64,000 nt of DNA. Origin: Reinekea sp. G2M2-21 (GTDB lineage: Bacteria; Pseudomonadota; Gammaproteobacteria; Pseudomonadales; Natronospirillaceae). The notes beneath the pieces were generated by a model. It was not told the DNA's origin. It saw nothing but the letters and a program-made list of their open reading frames with translations, and ran no database searches. The position numbers were made by a program, and so were the translations under genes. The stretch is from NCBI RefSeq assembly GCF_015687175.1, contig NZ_JADPQG010000001.1:1674001-1738000 (forward strand), written 5' to 3'. This document shows positions 1 through 10,084 of the stretch, one piece after another. Position 1 is the first letter of the stretch, and every line of letters begins with the position of its first letter.

Positions 1-507
1 CAAACAATCTGCTCGGTTGGGCGTCAGGTCGACTTCAATAGCGATATCATCCAACTCAAAATAGTCGCGAAGATTAGTTCCCACCGGCGCATCGGCGGCC
101 AACTCCATGATACCGTCATGGTTTTCAGACAGTCCCAATTCTTTTTCACTGCACAGCATACCGAAGCTTTCTACCTGACGAAGCTTGGCCTTGCTGATTT
201 TAAAATCACCAGGTAATACCGCACCTACTTCCGCAAAGGCAACTTTCAGCCCTGCCCGGGCGTTAGGTGCACCACAGACCACTTGTGCAACACTGTTGCC
301 ATTGCTGACTTCACAAACCTGCAATTTGTCGGCATTCGGGTGAGGTGCACAGTTGATTATTTCACCGATGACAACACCGGAAAAATCTTCGGCAACTGGC
401 TCAAAACCATCGACTTCAAGGCCAGCCATGGTCACCTGATCCATGAGTTCCTGAGCGGTAATGGACGGATTAACCCACTGACGCAACCACTTTTCACTGA
501 AATTCAT
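1..507 (-). CDS. pheT: Phenylalanyl-tRNA synthetase beta subunit, N-terminal part (cut by window edge)
   Basis: Reading the minus strand from the ATG at 505-507 gives [12 protein letters not shown] and runs open for 169 codons to the window edge. The segment holds the N-terminal tRNA-binding OB fold typical of bacterial PheT (residues about 40-150, with PHPNADKL and [15 protein letters not shown]) and ends in [10 protein letters not shown], the start of the B3/B4 region. PheT pairs with PheS as an (alpha-beta)2 enzyme that charges tRNA-Phe in the cytoplasm; beta carries the editing site. It starts 24 bp after the pheS stop, so the two are cotranscribed. The remaining part, about 620 residues in family members, lies outside the window. 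Confidence 0.97.
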   Translation of the reverse strand, partial: MNFSEKWLRQWVNPSITAQELMDQVTMAGLEVDGFEPVAEDFSGVVIGEIINCAPHPNADKLQVCEVSNGNSVAQVVCGAPNARAGLKVAFAEVGAVLPGDFKISKAKLRQVESFGMLCSEKELGLSENHDGIMELAADAPVGTNLRDYFELDDIAIEVDLTPNRADCL

Positions 508-531
508 ATGCTTACTTAGTCCTTACCGATA

Positions 532-1566
<1,035 letters not shown>

Positions 1567-1620
1567 TCAATCGGTGGGCTTAAAAGGCGTTCACTATAAG
1601 GAAGGATGAGAAATAAGCAA

Positions 1621-1653
1621 CTGATCTGACAGCATTTTTTGCCGTCAGATCAG
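1621..1653 (-). terminator. Rho-independent terminator of pyrBI
   Basis: A perfect 10-bp inverted repeat, CTGATCTGAC (1621-1630) and GTCAGATCAG (1644-1653), lies 5 bp after the pyrI stop codon. In minus-strand RNA the stem extends by four more pairs including one G-U wobble, giving about 14 bp with a 5-nt A-rich loop; the plus-strand RNA would have an A-C mismatch there. The following minus-strand sequence TTGCTTATTT is moderately U-rich. Orientation and position fit termination of pyrBI before pheS. Confidence 0.8.
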
Positions 1654-1657
1654 GGTT

Positions 1658-2110
1658 TTAGTGCTTAAAAAGACTGTCTGCGAAACTGCGTTCACAAAAA
1701 TGACAGCGCAACTGCACTTTTTCCGGTGTTTCGGTCACTGAGAACCGGGTAGCCACCGGTTCTGCGTGTGATATGCAGTTAGTGTTTGGGCATGGGAAAA
1801 TCCCGGTAAATTCAGCCGGCAGGCCAATGGGGAATTTCTTCACCACTTTGTACGCTTCAATGATGTTAACTGTTGCGTGAGGTGCATATAAAGCCATCTC
1901 AGCAGCATCTTGTTCAGAAAACAACCAACCCTCCACTTTAATGATGTCTTTAAGACCACTCCCTTTGGACGGTAAATTCAAGCCGACAGTGAGTCTGGCT
2001 TGGGCGTTACGCTTCTGGATTCGGGCCAGTATGTTTAGCCCCTGACCCGCCGGGATATGATCGATCACCGTGCCGGTTTCAATTGCCTCTACGGCCATGG
2101 TTTCACGCAT
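1658..2110 (-). CDS. pyrI: Aspartate carbamoyltransferase regulatory chain
   Basis: A 150-residue protein with the allosteric nucleotide-binding domain at the N terminus ([16 protein letters not shown], then [18 protein letters not shown]) and a C-terminal zinc domain. The four zinc cysteines are C107 and C112 (CPNTNC) and C136 and C139 (CHFC). PyrI links PyrB trimers into the ATCase holoenzyme and gives feedback inhibition by CTP and activation by ATP. The chosen ATG at 2108-2110 has AGGAG seven bases upstream and overlaps the end of pyrB by 8 bp, so translation is coupled. An alternative ATG four codons later is less well placed. Confidence 0.97.
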   Translation of the reverse strand: MRETMAVEAIETGTVIDHIPAGQGLNILARIQKRNAQARLTVGLNLPSKGSGLKDIIKVEGWLFSEQDAAEMALYAPHATVNIIEAYKVVKKFPIGLPAEFTGIFPCPNTNCISHAEPVATRFSVTETPEKVQLRCHFCERSFADSLFKH

Positions 2111-3041
2111 TATTCAACTCCTGAATGTTTTCATTCATGACCAACGCCAACAGTGCTTCGCGCGCATAAACGCCGTTTTCTGCTTGCTGGAAGTAATAGG
2201 CGTGACTGGTAGCATCCACATCTGGGTGAATTTCATCAACCCGCGGCAATGGATGCATAACCTTCATTGTCGATTTGGCGGGATTGAGCATATCGGCGGT
2301 CAGAACATATTGCGAAGCGATGTGCATGTATTCGGTTGGATCAAAACGCTCTTTTTGCACCCGGGTCATGTACAGAATATCGACTTTTTCAATGGCTGCA
2401 TCCAGCGAGTCCAGATACTCAAATGCGACACCCTGTTCATTCAGACTTTGTTCAATATACGAAGGCATTTTCAATACTTCAGGCGCAACAAAATAGAAAG
2501 TCGGGTTAAAGCGCCCTAATGCCTGGGCCAGCGAATGAACTGTCCGGCCATACTTTAAATCGCCCACAAAAGCGACGGACAGGTTTTCCAATCGACCCTG
2601 GCATTCATAGATAGAGAATAGATCCAACAGCGTTTGCGATGGATGCTGATTCGCCCCATCCCCCCCGTTAATAACCGGTACCGTTGCAACTTCGGACGCG
2701 AGCCTTGCTGCCCCTTCGCGTGGATGCCGCATAATAATCGCATCCGCATAAGATGAAATCATATGGATACTGTCGGTTAAGGTTTCACCCTTTTTCGTCG
2801 ACGTATTGGCACCATCCGAGAAGCCGATCAGACTGCCACCCAACCTCTGCACAGCAGTTTCGAATGACAATCGAGTACGCGTGGACGCTTCAAAAAAACA
2901 ACTGGCAATGACGCGATTCGCGAGATACGGACTGGGGCCTTGGGATTTAAAAATAGTAGCAAGATTAACAATGAGTTCGAGGTCTGACTTGCTCAGATCA
3001 CTAATAGAAACAATGTTCTTCCGAAACAGTGGGTTGACCAT
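2103..3041 (-). CDS. pyrB: Aspartate carbamoyltransferase catalytic subunit
   Basis: A 312-residue catalytic chain, the length of the enterobacterial type that pairs with PyrI. The carbamoyl-phosphate loop STRTR is at residues 53-57 and the HPLPR motif at 263-267. It makes N-carbamoyl-aspartate, the committed step of pyrimidine synthesis, in the cytoplasm. It is followed at once by pyrI (8-bp overlap). The candidate -10 lies only 27 bp upstream of the start, which leaves no room for an E. coli-type PyrL leader and attenuator, so control by UTP-sensitive attenuation as in E. coli looks absent. Confidence 0.98.
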   Translation of the reverse strand: MVNPLFRKNIVSISDLSKSDLELIVNLATIFKSQGPSPYLANRVIASCFFEASTRTRLSFETAVQRLGGSLIGFSDGANTSTKKGETLTDSIHMISSYADAIIMRHPREGAARLASEVATVPVINGGDGANQHPSQTLLDLFSIYECQGRLENLSVAFVGDLKYGRTVHSLAQALGRFNPTFYFVAPEVLKMPSYIEQSLNEQGVAFEYLDSLDAAIEKVDILYMTRVQKERFDPTEYMHIASQYVLTADMLNPAKSTMKVMHPLPRVDEIHPDVDATSHAYYFQQAENGVYAREALLALVMNENIQELNNA

Positions 3042-3067
3042 GATTTTGCCTGAAACGAATTTGCGGC

Positions 3068-3073
3068 AGTATA
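3068..3073 (-). promoter_or_regulatory. Candidate -10 box of pyrB
   Basis: Minus-strand TATACT preceded directly by TTTTG lies 27 bp upstream of the pyrB ATG. I see no good -35 hexamer at 16-18 bp, so this is a tentative promoter. It would give a leader of about 20 nt. Confidence 0.35.
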
Positions 3074-3230
3074 CAAAAGAAACCCGATAGCGGATAGGTG
3101 CCCGTCAGGTGACTGGTGCTTACGAGCACGTCTTAGAATGATGGAACTCGGGTGGTCCGACATCTCGGTCGAACCGCAAGCGGTTTGATCCCGCTTCAAT
3201 CTATAGCGTCACTTCAATCCCCCAGACACA

Positions 3231-3258
3231 AAAATGCCCGCGATAAACGCAGGCTTTT
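3231..3258 (-). terminator. Second copy of the tRNA terminator hairpin
   Basis: GCCCGCG (3236-3242) and CGCAGGC (3248-3254) pair around a 5-nt loop with one wobble. On the minus strand the stem is preceded by AAAAA and followed by an imperfect T run (ATTTTTG). It sits exactly 129 bp from the hairpin next to the tRNA and is part of the tandem repeat. Confidence 0.6.
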
Positions 3259-3359
3259 TCTTGAAAATGGTGGAGCTCGGGTGGTCCGACATCTCGGTCG
3301 AACCGCAAGCGGTTTGATCCCGCTTCAATCCATAGCGTCACTTCAATCCTCCAGACACA

Positions 3360-3387
3360 AAAAAGCCCGCGATAAACGCAGGCTTTT
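3360..3387 (-). terminator. Rho-independent terminator of tRNA-Ala
   Basis: Minus-strand GCCTGCG (3377-3383) pairs with CGCGGGC (3365-3371) around TTTAT, followed by TTTTTT. It begins about 14 bp after the CCA end of the tRNA, as expected for a monocistronic tRNA transcript. Confidence 0.8.
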
Positions 3388-3396
3388 TCTTGAAAA

Positions 3397-3472
3397 TGGT
3401 GGAGCTAAGCGGGATCGAACCGCTGACCTCCTGCATGCCATGCAGGCGCTCTCCCAGCTGAGCTATAGCCCC
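3397..3472 (-). tRNA. tRNA-Ala (anticodon GGC)
   Basis: A 76-nt gene on the minus strand, starting GGGGCTATAGCTCAGC and ending GCTCCACCA with the CCA encoded. The acceptor stem, D arm, anticodon stem CCTGC/GCAGG with loop ATGGCAT, and T arm GCGGTTCGATCCCGC all fold. The anticodon GGC reads GCC and GCU alanine codons. The sequence is nearly identical to E. coli alaW/alaX, which also sit beside gltX. It lies downstream of gltX with its own promoter and terminator, and its 3' end is repeated in the adjacent tandem array. Confidence 0.98.
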
Positions 3473-3481
3473 TCAACAGGT

Positions 3482-3517
3482 GCGAGGCATATTAATGAGC
3501 CTCGCTATGCCTGTCAA
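3482..3517 (-). promoter_or_regulatory. Consensus sigma-70 promoter of tRNA-Ala with GC-rich discriminator
   Basis: On the minus strand, TTGACA (3512-3517) and TAATAT (3489-3494) are separated by exactly 17 bp. The next bases are GCCTCGC (3482-3488), a GC-rich discriminator typical of stringently controlled stable RNA promoters. The tRNA 5' end follows about 10 nt after the expected start. The discriminator also pairs with GCGAGGC in the spacer, giving an inverted repeat (3482-3488 with 3499-3505). Confidence 0.8.
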
Positions 3518-3568
3518 TATTTTTCTTTGAATTTTTTCAGTTAATTCAAAGAGTTACGCGATCAATCC

Positions 3569-5065
3569 TTAATCAAGAAAAGCAGAGATCTGATTAAACT
3601 CTTTTTCCAACGATTTCAGTTTCTTTTTACCCAAGCCACCCAGAACCGAAATAGCGTGTCGCAAACGACCTCTGGTCATATCCGGTCCCAAAATAGCCAT
3701 GGCGTCCATTACAGATACTGATGCCGTCGAGCCGGTAATGGCGATGAACAATGGCGCATTCACGTCTTTAAATTTATGACCTGTATGCTCGGCAATGGCT
3801 TTGACATCGGCAAAAATATTGTCTTTCTGCCAATCTCGCAACGTTTCTAATTTCCACAATATTAGCTGTAAAACGTTTTTAATCTCCTCTGTTTCTAGTT
3901 TCAGCCCGGCAAAGCTGGCCTCCGTCAAATCAGGATTGCCCTGAAAGAAGAACGCCAACAAAGGAGCGATATCACCCAGAGTCTCTGCCCGCGTTTGCGC
4001 TAAAGGCATCAGTTGAGTAGCAAACTCAGCATTGAATTTCCAATCGACTAAACGCTGCAATAACTGCTCTGGCGTATGATGTTCACGGAGATACTTGCCG
4101 TTTAACCAGTTCAATTTCTCCTGATCAAACACCGGTCCGCCAAGTGAGATTCGGTTAACGTCGAAGGCACCGATCATATCCTGCAAATTGAATATTTCTT
4201 CGCCATTTGGCATGGTCCAGCCCATCATTCCCAGGAAATTCAACAAAGCCTCTGGCAAAATTCCTAGCTCTCGAAAGTATGTGATAGACGTAGGATTCTT
4301 GCGCTTACTCAACTTGGATTTGTCTGCGTTACGTAACAACGGCAAATGCACATAAATCGGAGCTTCCCAACCAAAGTACTGGTACAGTGCCAACTGTTTC
4401 GGAGTGGATGATATCCATTCCTCGCCACGCATGATGTGGCTGATTTCCATCAGGTGGTCGTCAACAACGCTGGCCAAATGATAGGTTGGCAAGCCGTCTG
4501 ACTTCATCAGAACCTGCATATCGATTTGCTTCCAATCGATCTCCACATCGCCGCGTAAAACATCTTTAATGACGCAAACGCCCTCTTGCGGGACTTTCAT
4601 ACGAACAACATGTGTTTCGCCTGCGCTTAACCTTTGCTGCACTTCTTCGGCAGACAAATGCACGCAATGGCCGTCGTAACCGATATCTTCGCCAGCTTCG
4701 CGCTGCTTTTCCCGCAAGTCATCTAAACGCTCAGAAGTACAGAAACACGGGAAAGCATGCCCTTCATCGACCAGCTGCTGAGTGTATTTCTGATAGATAT
4801 CTTTGCGGTCCGATTGTCGGTAAGGACCGTGAGGACCGCCAACATCGGGCCCTTCAGACCAACTCAAACCGAGCCAGTTCAGACTGTCCAGAATAGCCTG
4901 CTCCGAAGCTTTGGTTGAACGCGCCTGATCCGTATCTTCAATGCGTAAAATGAACTCACCACCGGCACTTTCCGCAAAAACTTTGTTAAACAGGGCAATG
5001 TAGGCGGTCCCTACATGAGGGTCACCTGTTGGGGACGGTGCGATGCGCGTTCGAACTTTGGTCAT
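3569..5065 (-). CDS. gltX: Glutamyl-tRNA synthetase
   Basis: A 498-residue class I synthetase. The HIGH-like motif is in [11 protein letters not shown] (residues 10-20) and the KMSKS-like motif is KLSKR at 251-255. Cysteines C107, C109 and C134 fit the zinc-binding insert of the E. coli-type enzyme. The C-terminal third is the helical anticodon-binding domain. It charges tRNA-Glu with glutamate in the cytoplasm. The ATG at 5065 has AAAGAGA upstream. tRNA-Ala(GGC) lies 96 bp downstream in the same direction, the same pairing seen in E. coli. No second, tRNA-Asp-type gluQ paralogue is present here. Confidence 0.97.
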   Translation of the reverse strand: MTKVRTRIAPSPTGDPHVGTAYIALFNKVFAESAGGEFILRIEDTDQARSTKASEQAILDSLNWLGLSWSEGPDVGGPHGPYRQSDRKDIYQKYTQQLVDEGHAFPCFCTSERLDDLREKQREAGEDIGYDGHCVHLSAEEVQQRLSAGETHVVRMKVPQEGVCVIKDVLRGDVEIDWKQIDMQVLMKSDGLPTYHLASVVDDHLMEISHIMRGEEWISSTPKQLALYQYFGWEAPIYVHLPLLRNADKSKLSKRKNPTSITYFRELGILPEALLNFLGMMGWTMPNGEEIFNLQDMIGAFDVNRISLGGPVFDQEKLNWLNGKYLREHHTPEQLLQRLVDWKFNAEFATQLMPLAQTRAETLGDIAPLLAFFFQGNPDLTEASFAGLKLETEEIKNVLQLILWKLETLRDWQKDNIFADVKAIAEHTGHKFKDVNAPLFIAITGSTASVSVMDAMAILGPDMTRGRLRHAISVLGGLGKKKLKSLEKEFNQISAFLD

Positions 5066-5770
5066 GTTGGTCTCTTTAACTGATTTGAGAAAGAGCCGGA
5101 TTATAGCGATGGACGTAACCGCCCGCCAGCCAGTCCTCTAATTAAGAACAACGCAAAAAGCCTTTTCTAACCCGACACGCGTTCGCTCAGAGCGCAGAAA
5201 CGATATAGGTGCTTCAAAATACCCTCACGAGTTTCAATCTGAATGGCACTTAATTAAGCTGATTTGGCGAATAAATATTATTTGCAAGAGCAACTGCGAC
5301 CTGTTTTAACTGTATATACCTTGCCGTGAAGAACCAATCCGATCCGGCGACTATTCTTAGGCTCTTAACACAAGACTCCATTGGAGGATTTTTTTCCAAG
5401 GGTAGATCCCCTTGATCCGGCCCTCATCAGTGGCGAAGTCGTTACAATCGAATCAAAATCCATTGGAGCTTCGCTTCTAATCGATTGCAAGCCCACTTTT
5501 GCCGCACGCATTGGCTTTCTGCCTTTCAAACGACCACGCGAGAAATTTACGTCTCACAGATTGGTCAAGCAGAGGTGCTCGAACAAGTGAGTCGACCAGG
5601 AGTGGCAGTCGTGAACGACCTGATGAAAACGGAACTGACGAGAGTGATCAATCGTTTGTGGCGGCTGGGATTATTAAGTAACGAGCCATAATCGTAGGAC
5701 CGGCATGGCCCTTGACGGTACGATACACGCAATAATCCCCAGCCTGGGAATTAGGCAAATGCCAACTGGC
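5066..5770. other. 705-bp stretch with no convincing gene; possible decayed coding remnant
   Basis: This lies between the gltX start and the gap stop, both on the minus strand, so its right half is downstream of gap. I see no RNA gene and no strong terminator. Two short plus-strand frames starting with TTG (5381-5590 and 5485-5691) follow each other in different frames; the second reads as a plausible helical peptide (residues EVLEQVSRPGVAVV, then TELTRVINRLWRLGLL). They could be remnants of one frameshifted gene, but I do not recognise the family, and TTG starts without clear ribosome sites argue against expression. Confidence 0.4.
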
Positions 5771-7228
5771 TTAAGCTTTAGGGTAAATTTGATAGTGCAC
5801 GCCTGCCATGGTGTGCATTAACCGCACAACCTGCGCGCTATATCCAGCTTCATTATCATACCAGAGATACAGAACGGCACGATTGTCACGAACAATAGTT
5901 GCACCACTGTCCACGATAGCGGTTTTCCGATTGCCCACAAAATCACTGGACACCGCCTCCGGCGAGTTGGTGAAGTCAATTTGCTTGGACAGTTCTGAAT
6001 ACAGCGATTGTTCGCGCAGAAAATCATTCAGGGCTTCAGTTGTCGTGTCGGTCGACAAGTTTAAATTGAGAATGGCCATGGACACGTTCGGTGTGGGAAC
6101 CCGAATGGCATTACCGGTCAGCTTGCCTTTCAGCGTTGGCAGGGCTTTCGCAACTGCGTTGGCTGCTCCGGTTTCTGTGATCACCATATTCAACGGCGCA
6201 GATCGCCCGCGTCGCTCACCACTGTGGTAGTTATCGATGAGATTCTGGTCATTGGTGTAAGAGTGAATTGTTTCAACGTGACCATTCACAATGCCAAAGT
6301 GTGCGTCTATGACCTTCAATACAGGCGTAATTGCATTCGTTGTACAGGATGCCGCAGACACAATGGTATCCGTTGCCAGCACATCTTCATGATTCACCCC
6401 ATAAACAATATTTTTTAAGTCGCCTTTGCCGGGCGCCGTTAACAACACTTTGCCAGCTCCCTTTGCTTCAAGATGCTGGGCCAATCCGGCTTCATCCCGC
6501 CAAATTCCGGTGTTATCAACAATTAATGCATCGTGAATCCCGTAAGATTCGTAATCGATTTCTTTCGGTGAGCTGGCGTAAATAACCTTAATCGACGTAC
6601 CATTTGCAATAATGCACTGATTTTCTTTATCGACCTGAATAGTGCCTTCAAAACTGCCATGCACCGAATCCCGACGCAACAGGCTCGCTCTCTTGGTCAG
6701 ATCATCGGCAGCTTTGCCCGGGCGGACTACAATGGCGCGCAAGCGCAAACCCGAGCCGGTTGTTTTCTCAATCAGAATACGCGCGAGTAAACGTCCGATA
6801 CGACCGAACCCGTAGAGAACGACATCACGCGGGGCTGTTTCATATTGACGGTTCACGTCATATCCATCAACCAATTCCGCCAATTCATCTTTCAAAAAAT
6901 GCGACAGCGGTGTTCCTGCCTGTTGACCCTTATATTTCAGGGCGAGCTTACCGATATCGATATGACCGGCGGCTAGGTTCAACTTCGTCAACTCTTGCAA
7001 CACAGACAACGTATCTTGAACGGACAACTCATGCCCTTCCACCTGCTTCACAAAACGGTGCGATTTAAGCAATCCGATGGAGGATTGATTAATAATCTGG
7101 CGACCATAAATCGACGTTATCACATCATTCTTTCGGTACAACTGACCGATCAAAGGAATCATGGTTTCGGCCATTTCTTCTTTCTGCTGCCACTGTGACA
7201 ACGTCTGATTAACTTGAGTCGCATTCAT
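5771..7228 (-). CDS. gap: Glyceraldehyde-3-phosphate dehydrogenase, long form
   Basis: A 485-residue GAPDH, about 150 residues longer than GapA. The first ~130 residues are an extra helical N-terminal region; the Rossmann motif GFGRIGR is at 140-146 and the catalytic cysteine is C295 in SAASCTTNA. It resembles the long GAPDH class found in Pseudomonas (about 460 residues). It interconverts glyceraldehyde 3-phosphate and 1,3-bisphosphoglycerate, probably with NAD; the direction in vivo cannot be read here. It appears to be a single-gene unit: the next upstream minus-strand gene is 270 bp away. No other glycolytic gene is adjacent. Confidence 0.95.
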   Translation of the reverse strand: MNATQVNQTLSQWQQKEEMAETMIPLIGQLYRKNDVITSIYGRQIINQSSIGLLKSHRFVKQVEGHELSVQDTLSVLQELTKLNLAAGHIDIGKLALKYKGQQAGTPLSHFLKDELAELVDGYDVNRQYETAPRDVVLYGFGRIGRLLARILIEKTTGSGLRLRAIVVRPGKAADDLTKRASLLRRDSVHGSFEGTIQVDKENQCIIANGTSIKVIYASSPKEIDYESYGIHDALIVDNTGIWRDEAGLAQHLEAKGAGKVLLTAPGKGDLKNIVYGVNHEDVLATDTIVSAASCTTNAITPVLKVIDAHFGIVNGHVETIHSYTNDQNLIDNYHSGERRGRSAPLNMVITETGAANAVAKALPTLKGKLTGNAIRVPTPNVSMAILNLNLSTDTTTEALNDFLREQSLYSELSKQIDFTNSPEAVSSDFVGNRKTAIVDSGATIVRDNRAVLYLWYDNEAGYSAQVVRLMHTMAGVHYQIYPKA

Positions 7229-7497
7229 GTGTTCGGAGCCTTGTTTATTATGAATTGTCAGTCAAACTGGCCCGGTTTAGTTTGGTTTTATGACAAGTTG
7301 ATAGGGTCTTGAGCCAGCGTCGCGGCGTGATCCTAGTGAAGAACAGAAACAGCAACCAGAGGTTTTGTCAGCAATTTATGGTCAACTCGTGAGCGTATGA
7401 ACAGATAAACCCTCTGACTGTGTTTTTATTACAACAATTTATCGGCCCATCTCAATAAAAAAGGACAGATTTGGCTAAATAACCGTACATCTCGAAA

Positions 7498-8937
7498 TTA
7501 ACTTACGAAAACTTCCACCGCGCCTGCCGGTAAATTAATTTCACTTTGCACTGCTTTTTTTTCATTGCCTTCAGCACCTTGCAGATGAAACAGCGGCCTA
7601 CCGGTACTCTCCAAACGAATTCGCTGTTCTTTGAAGCTCCGATTAAAGGCAACAACCACTTGCTCGTGATCGCAGAAACGCTTGAGCAATACAACATCGT
7701 CACCAACAGCGGTCATCGAAAAATCTCCCTGTGTCAAAGCGGGGTATTGTTGACGAATGCGGGCATGTTTGCGTATGCAAGACGCGATAGACAAATCCCA
7801 GGACTCCGTCTCCTGCCAAGGGAACGCTTCGCGACAATGTGGATCGTTACCTCCCGTCATTCCCACCTCGGTTCCGTAATAGATACAAGGCGCGCCTGGA
7901 ACGGACAGTAAAAATGCCAAACTCTGGCGCACAGCCGTCGTATTGTCACTCACAAGCCACTTTGCTCTTGGCATATCATGACTATCCAATAGATTTAACT
8001 GCACCCTGTTTATTGCCCAGTCGTACCAGCTGTAAACCGCATCGACCCGTCGGCAAAATTCCCGAGCTGACGCGGGCGTCAGATCAAGGTGATTCTGCCG
8101 ATAGTTCGTCTTCAATGAGTCCGCACCAAAGAAACTCAATGCTGCGGTTCCCATTGGGTAATTCATGGCAGCATCGAATTGGTCACCTTGCAGCCAGCGA
8201 TCTGCCTTGTCCCAGATTTCACCACAAATATAAGCTTCAGGATTCTTAGCTTTCACTCGAGTTCGAAATTCCTGCCAAAAACTGTCGTCATCGATATCAC
8301 CCGGAACATCCAGACGCCAACCATCTATTCCGAAATCGATCCAGTATTCAGCCACCGAAAATAAATAGTCACGAACGCCTGGATTATCTGTATTGAACTT
8401 GGGCAATGCTGGCAGATCCCACCAGGCTTTGTAGTTTAATTGCTCATCTTTACCTGACGGATAAGGGTTTAAAGGGAAGTCTTCTATATGAAACCAATCC
8501 AAGTAAGGGGATGTCGGACCGTTCTCAAGAATATGGTGAAAAGGCCAGAATCCGCGTGACGCATGATTAAACACGCCATCCAGGACAATTCTCATGCCCC
8601 GCTCATGTGCATCGTCCAGCAGTTTGCGCAATGCTGCGTTGCCGCCAAGAAGCGGATCCACCTGAAAATAGTCGAACGTATGATAACGGTGATTTGCGGC
8701 TGACGAAAAAATGGGATTCAGATAAATGGCGTTGACCCCCAAGTCCTTGAGATAGTCTAATTTTTCCGCAATGCCATATAGATCCCCCCCCTGATAACCC
8801 TGTTCAGACGCCGGCGTTCCCCAGGGTTTGAAGTGAATTCCTCTTGGCCCATGATTGACGGACCCACGTGCAAAACGATCTGGGAAAATCTGATAGAAAA
8901 CCGCGCTCTTCACCCAATCGGGTGTTACTATCGCCAT
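7498..8937 (-). CDS. GH13 alpha-glycosidase (maltodextrin glucosidase / cyclomaltodextrinase-like)
   Basis: A 479-residue alpha-amylase family enzyme with all four conserved regions: DGVFNH (120-125), GWRLDVP with nucleophile D210, GEIW with acid/base E240, and LLDSHD ending at D321. It starts directly with the (beta/alpha)8 barrel (SAVFYQIFPDRF) and lacks the N-terminal starch-binding domain of neopullulanases and MalZ. There is no signal peptide, so it should act on maltodextrins in the cytoplasm. A divergent DegV-family gene begins 195 bp away. No transporter or regulator for maltose is adjacent. The exact substrate within GH13 subfamilies (MalZ, CDase, neopullulanase) cannot be fixed from motifs alone. 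Confidence 0.9.
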   Translation of the reverse strand: MAIVTPDWVKSAVFYQIFPDRFARGSVNHGPRGIHFKPWGTPASEQGYQGGDLYGIAEKLDYLKDLGVNAIYLNPIFSSAANHRYHTFDYFQVDPLLGGNAALRKLLDDAHERGMRIVLDGVFNHASRGFWPFHHILENGPTSPYLDWFHIEDFPLNPYPSGKDEQLNYKAWWDLPALPKFNTDNPGVRDYLFSVAEYWIDFGIDGWRLDVPGDIDDDSFWQEFRTRVKAKNPEAYICGEIWDKADRWLQGDQFDAAMNYPMGTAALSFFGADSLKTNYRQNHLDLTPASAREFCRRVDAVYSWYDWAINRVQLNLLDSHDMPRAKWLVSDNTTAVRQSLAFLLSVPGAPCIYYGTEVGMTGGNDPHCREAFPWQETESWDLSIASCIRKHARIRQQYPALTQGDFSMTAVGDDVVLLKRFCDHEQVVVAFNRSFKEQRIRLESTGRPLFHLQGAEGNEKKAVQSEINLPAGAVEVFVS

Positions 8938-9132
8938 GCTGCCCCTCTCAAAGTCTTATCTGTCCCGTTAGCCTGCCACACACCAAGACGCCTGTTAACT
9001 TATTGTCGATAGCAAAGGGGGTGGAATATAAGGGAAGTTTTATTCGTTCACGCTATTCAAATTCTCGCGAATACTGTGCAAAATGACGTAATAATAATCC
9101 AACACAAACGAATGACTGGAGTATCGTAAAGG

Positions 9133-10050
9133 ATGACAACATTAATCGTTGATTCAGCCTGTGACTTACCAAAGGCTTTGATTGAAAAGTCGAATATTCG
9201 ATTGCTCCCTGCCACGATCATTTACGATCAACAATCCATGCAGGACTTTCGAAATACGGAACAAACGATTCGACTGTATTCCAGCGGCGCGATGGATAAA
9301 GGCCATGACGGCGAAACAGCGCCAACTTCGACCACCGACATTATTAAAATTATTGAATCCGTCATTGAAAGCGGTGAAGAAGAGATTGTCATTCAAACAG
9401 TCAACCGTGTTCGCAGCCCCACCTATGAAAACGCGGTAGAAGCGGTTTCAATCATCACTAAGAAAAATACCAATAAAAACCTTAACATCCGGGTACAGGA
9501 TAGCCGCACGATCTTTACGGGCCAAGGCGTTCTCGCTGCACACACCATTGCTTTGATCAACAAAGGGGTGAACGGCACAAAACTGCGCCGAACCATTGAC
9601 CTGCTGAGTTCAAAAGTGCACGCATATCAAGTACCGCAAGACGTATATTATCTGCGCGAAAGGGCTCGAAAGAAAGGCGACAACAGCATCAGTTGGCTAG
9701 GCGCTATTGTCGGACGAACAGTCGGAATCTGCCCTATTGTACTGGCCTTGGATGACCAGACTTTCCCGGTCACTAAAGTAAGGGGCTTTGCGAAAGCAGC
9801 TCAGACCCTATTTGACCATACGGTGGTCAAAGTAAACGAAGGATTGTTGTCCCCTTTTATTGCAGTCAGTTACGCAGGCAACCCAACAGAACTGGACAAC
9901 ATCAGTGGATTTGCCGAGTTAAAGAAGGCAGCCAAAGCCAGACGCTACCAACTGATTGTTACTCCCATGTCACTATCTGGGGGCATCAATCTGGGCCCAG
10001 GTACGCTGTCAGTTGCTTTCGCAACTGAGCCATACCCTTGGCAAGATTAA
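9133..10050 (+). CDS. DegV family protein (fatty-acid-binding fold)
   Basis: A 305-residue DegV/EDD-fold protein. The N terminus (TTLIVDSACDLP) is the typical DegV opening, followed by ETAPTST, the lipid-binding threonine/serine loop. A later RVQDSRTIFTGQGVLA segment matches the DS-x3-G region, and the VGRTVGICPIV stretch is the second lobe. Family members bind fatty acids; in Firmicutes FakB hands them to the FakA kinase. No fakA-like gene is nearby, and its role in a gammaproteobacterium is unclear. GTAAAGG precedes the ATG closely. It is one of the few plus-strand genes here and runs convergently into the diguanylate cyclase gene with a 34-bp gap. Confidence 0.88.
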   Translation: MTTLIVDSACDLPKALIEKSNIRLLPATIIYDQQSMQDFRNTEQTIRLYSSGAMDKGHDGETAPTSTTDIIKIIESVIESGEEEIVIQTVNRVRSPTYENAVEAVSIITKKNTNKNLNIRVQDSRTIFTGQGVLAAHTIALINKGVNGTKLRRTIDLLSSKVHAYQVPQDVYYLRERARKKGDNSISWLGAIVGRTVGICPIVLALDDQTFPVTKVRGFAKAAQTLFDHTVVKVNEGLLSPFIAVSYAGNPTELDNISGFAELKKAAKARRYQLIVTPMSLSGGINLGPGTLSVAFATEPYPWQD

Positions 10051-10084
10051 CAACCAGCTATCTCAATGTTCTACACAGCGACGT

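Larger units (their letters stand above)
3137..3394 (-). repeat. Two tandem 129-bp repeats carrying the 3' end of tRNA-Ala
   Basis: Copy 1 (3137-3265) and copy 2 (3266-3394) differ at only about six positions. The period of 129 bp continues into the real tRNA: the tRNA 3' acceptor sequence (plus strand TGGTGGAGCT) at 3397-3406 recurs at 3268-3277 and, decayed, at about 3139-3148. Each unit, in transcript order, holds a terminator-like stem, a segment resembling the tRNA T arm on the opposite strand, and the acceptor end GAGCTCCACCA. The layout resembles the tyrT terminal repeats of E. coli, where tandem units contain the last bases of the tRNA. Function unknown. Confidence 0.85.

Noticed and set aside
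3268-3340. A second tRNA gene in the tandem repeats
   Set aside because: Only the acceptor end and T-arm-like pieces are present; no D arm or anticodon arm can be folded.
3152-3544. A 130-codon plus-strand frame containing a repeated peptide
   Set aside because: It runs across the 129-bp tandem repeats and straight through the tRNA-Ala gene. The peptide repeat is a by-product of 129 being divisible by three.
5381-5691. Two short plus-strand frames as genes
   Set aside because: Both begin with TTG, lack good ribosome sites and match no family I recognise. Kept only as a possible remnant inside the gap entry.
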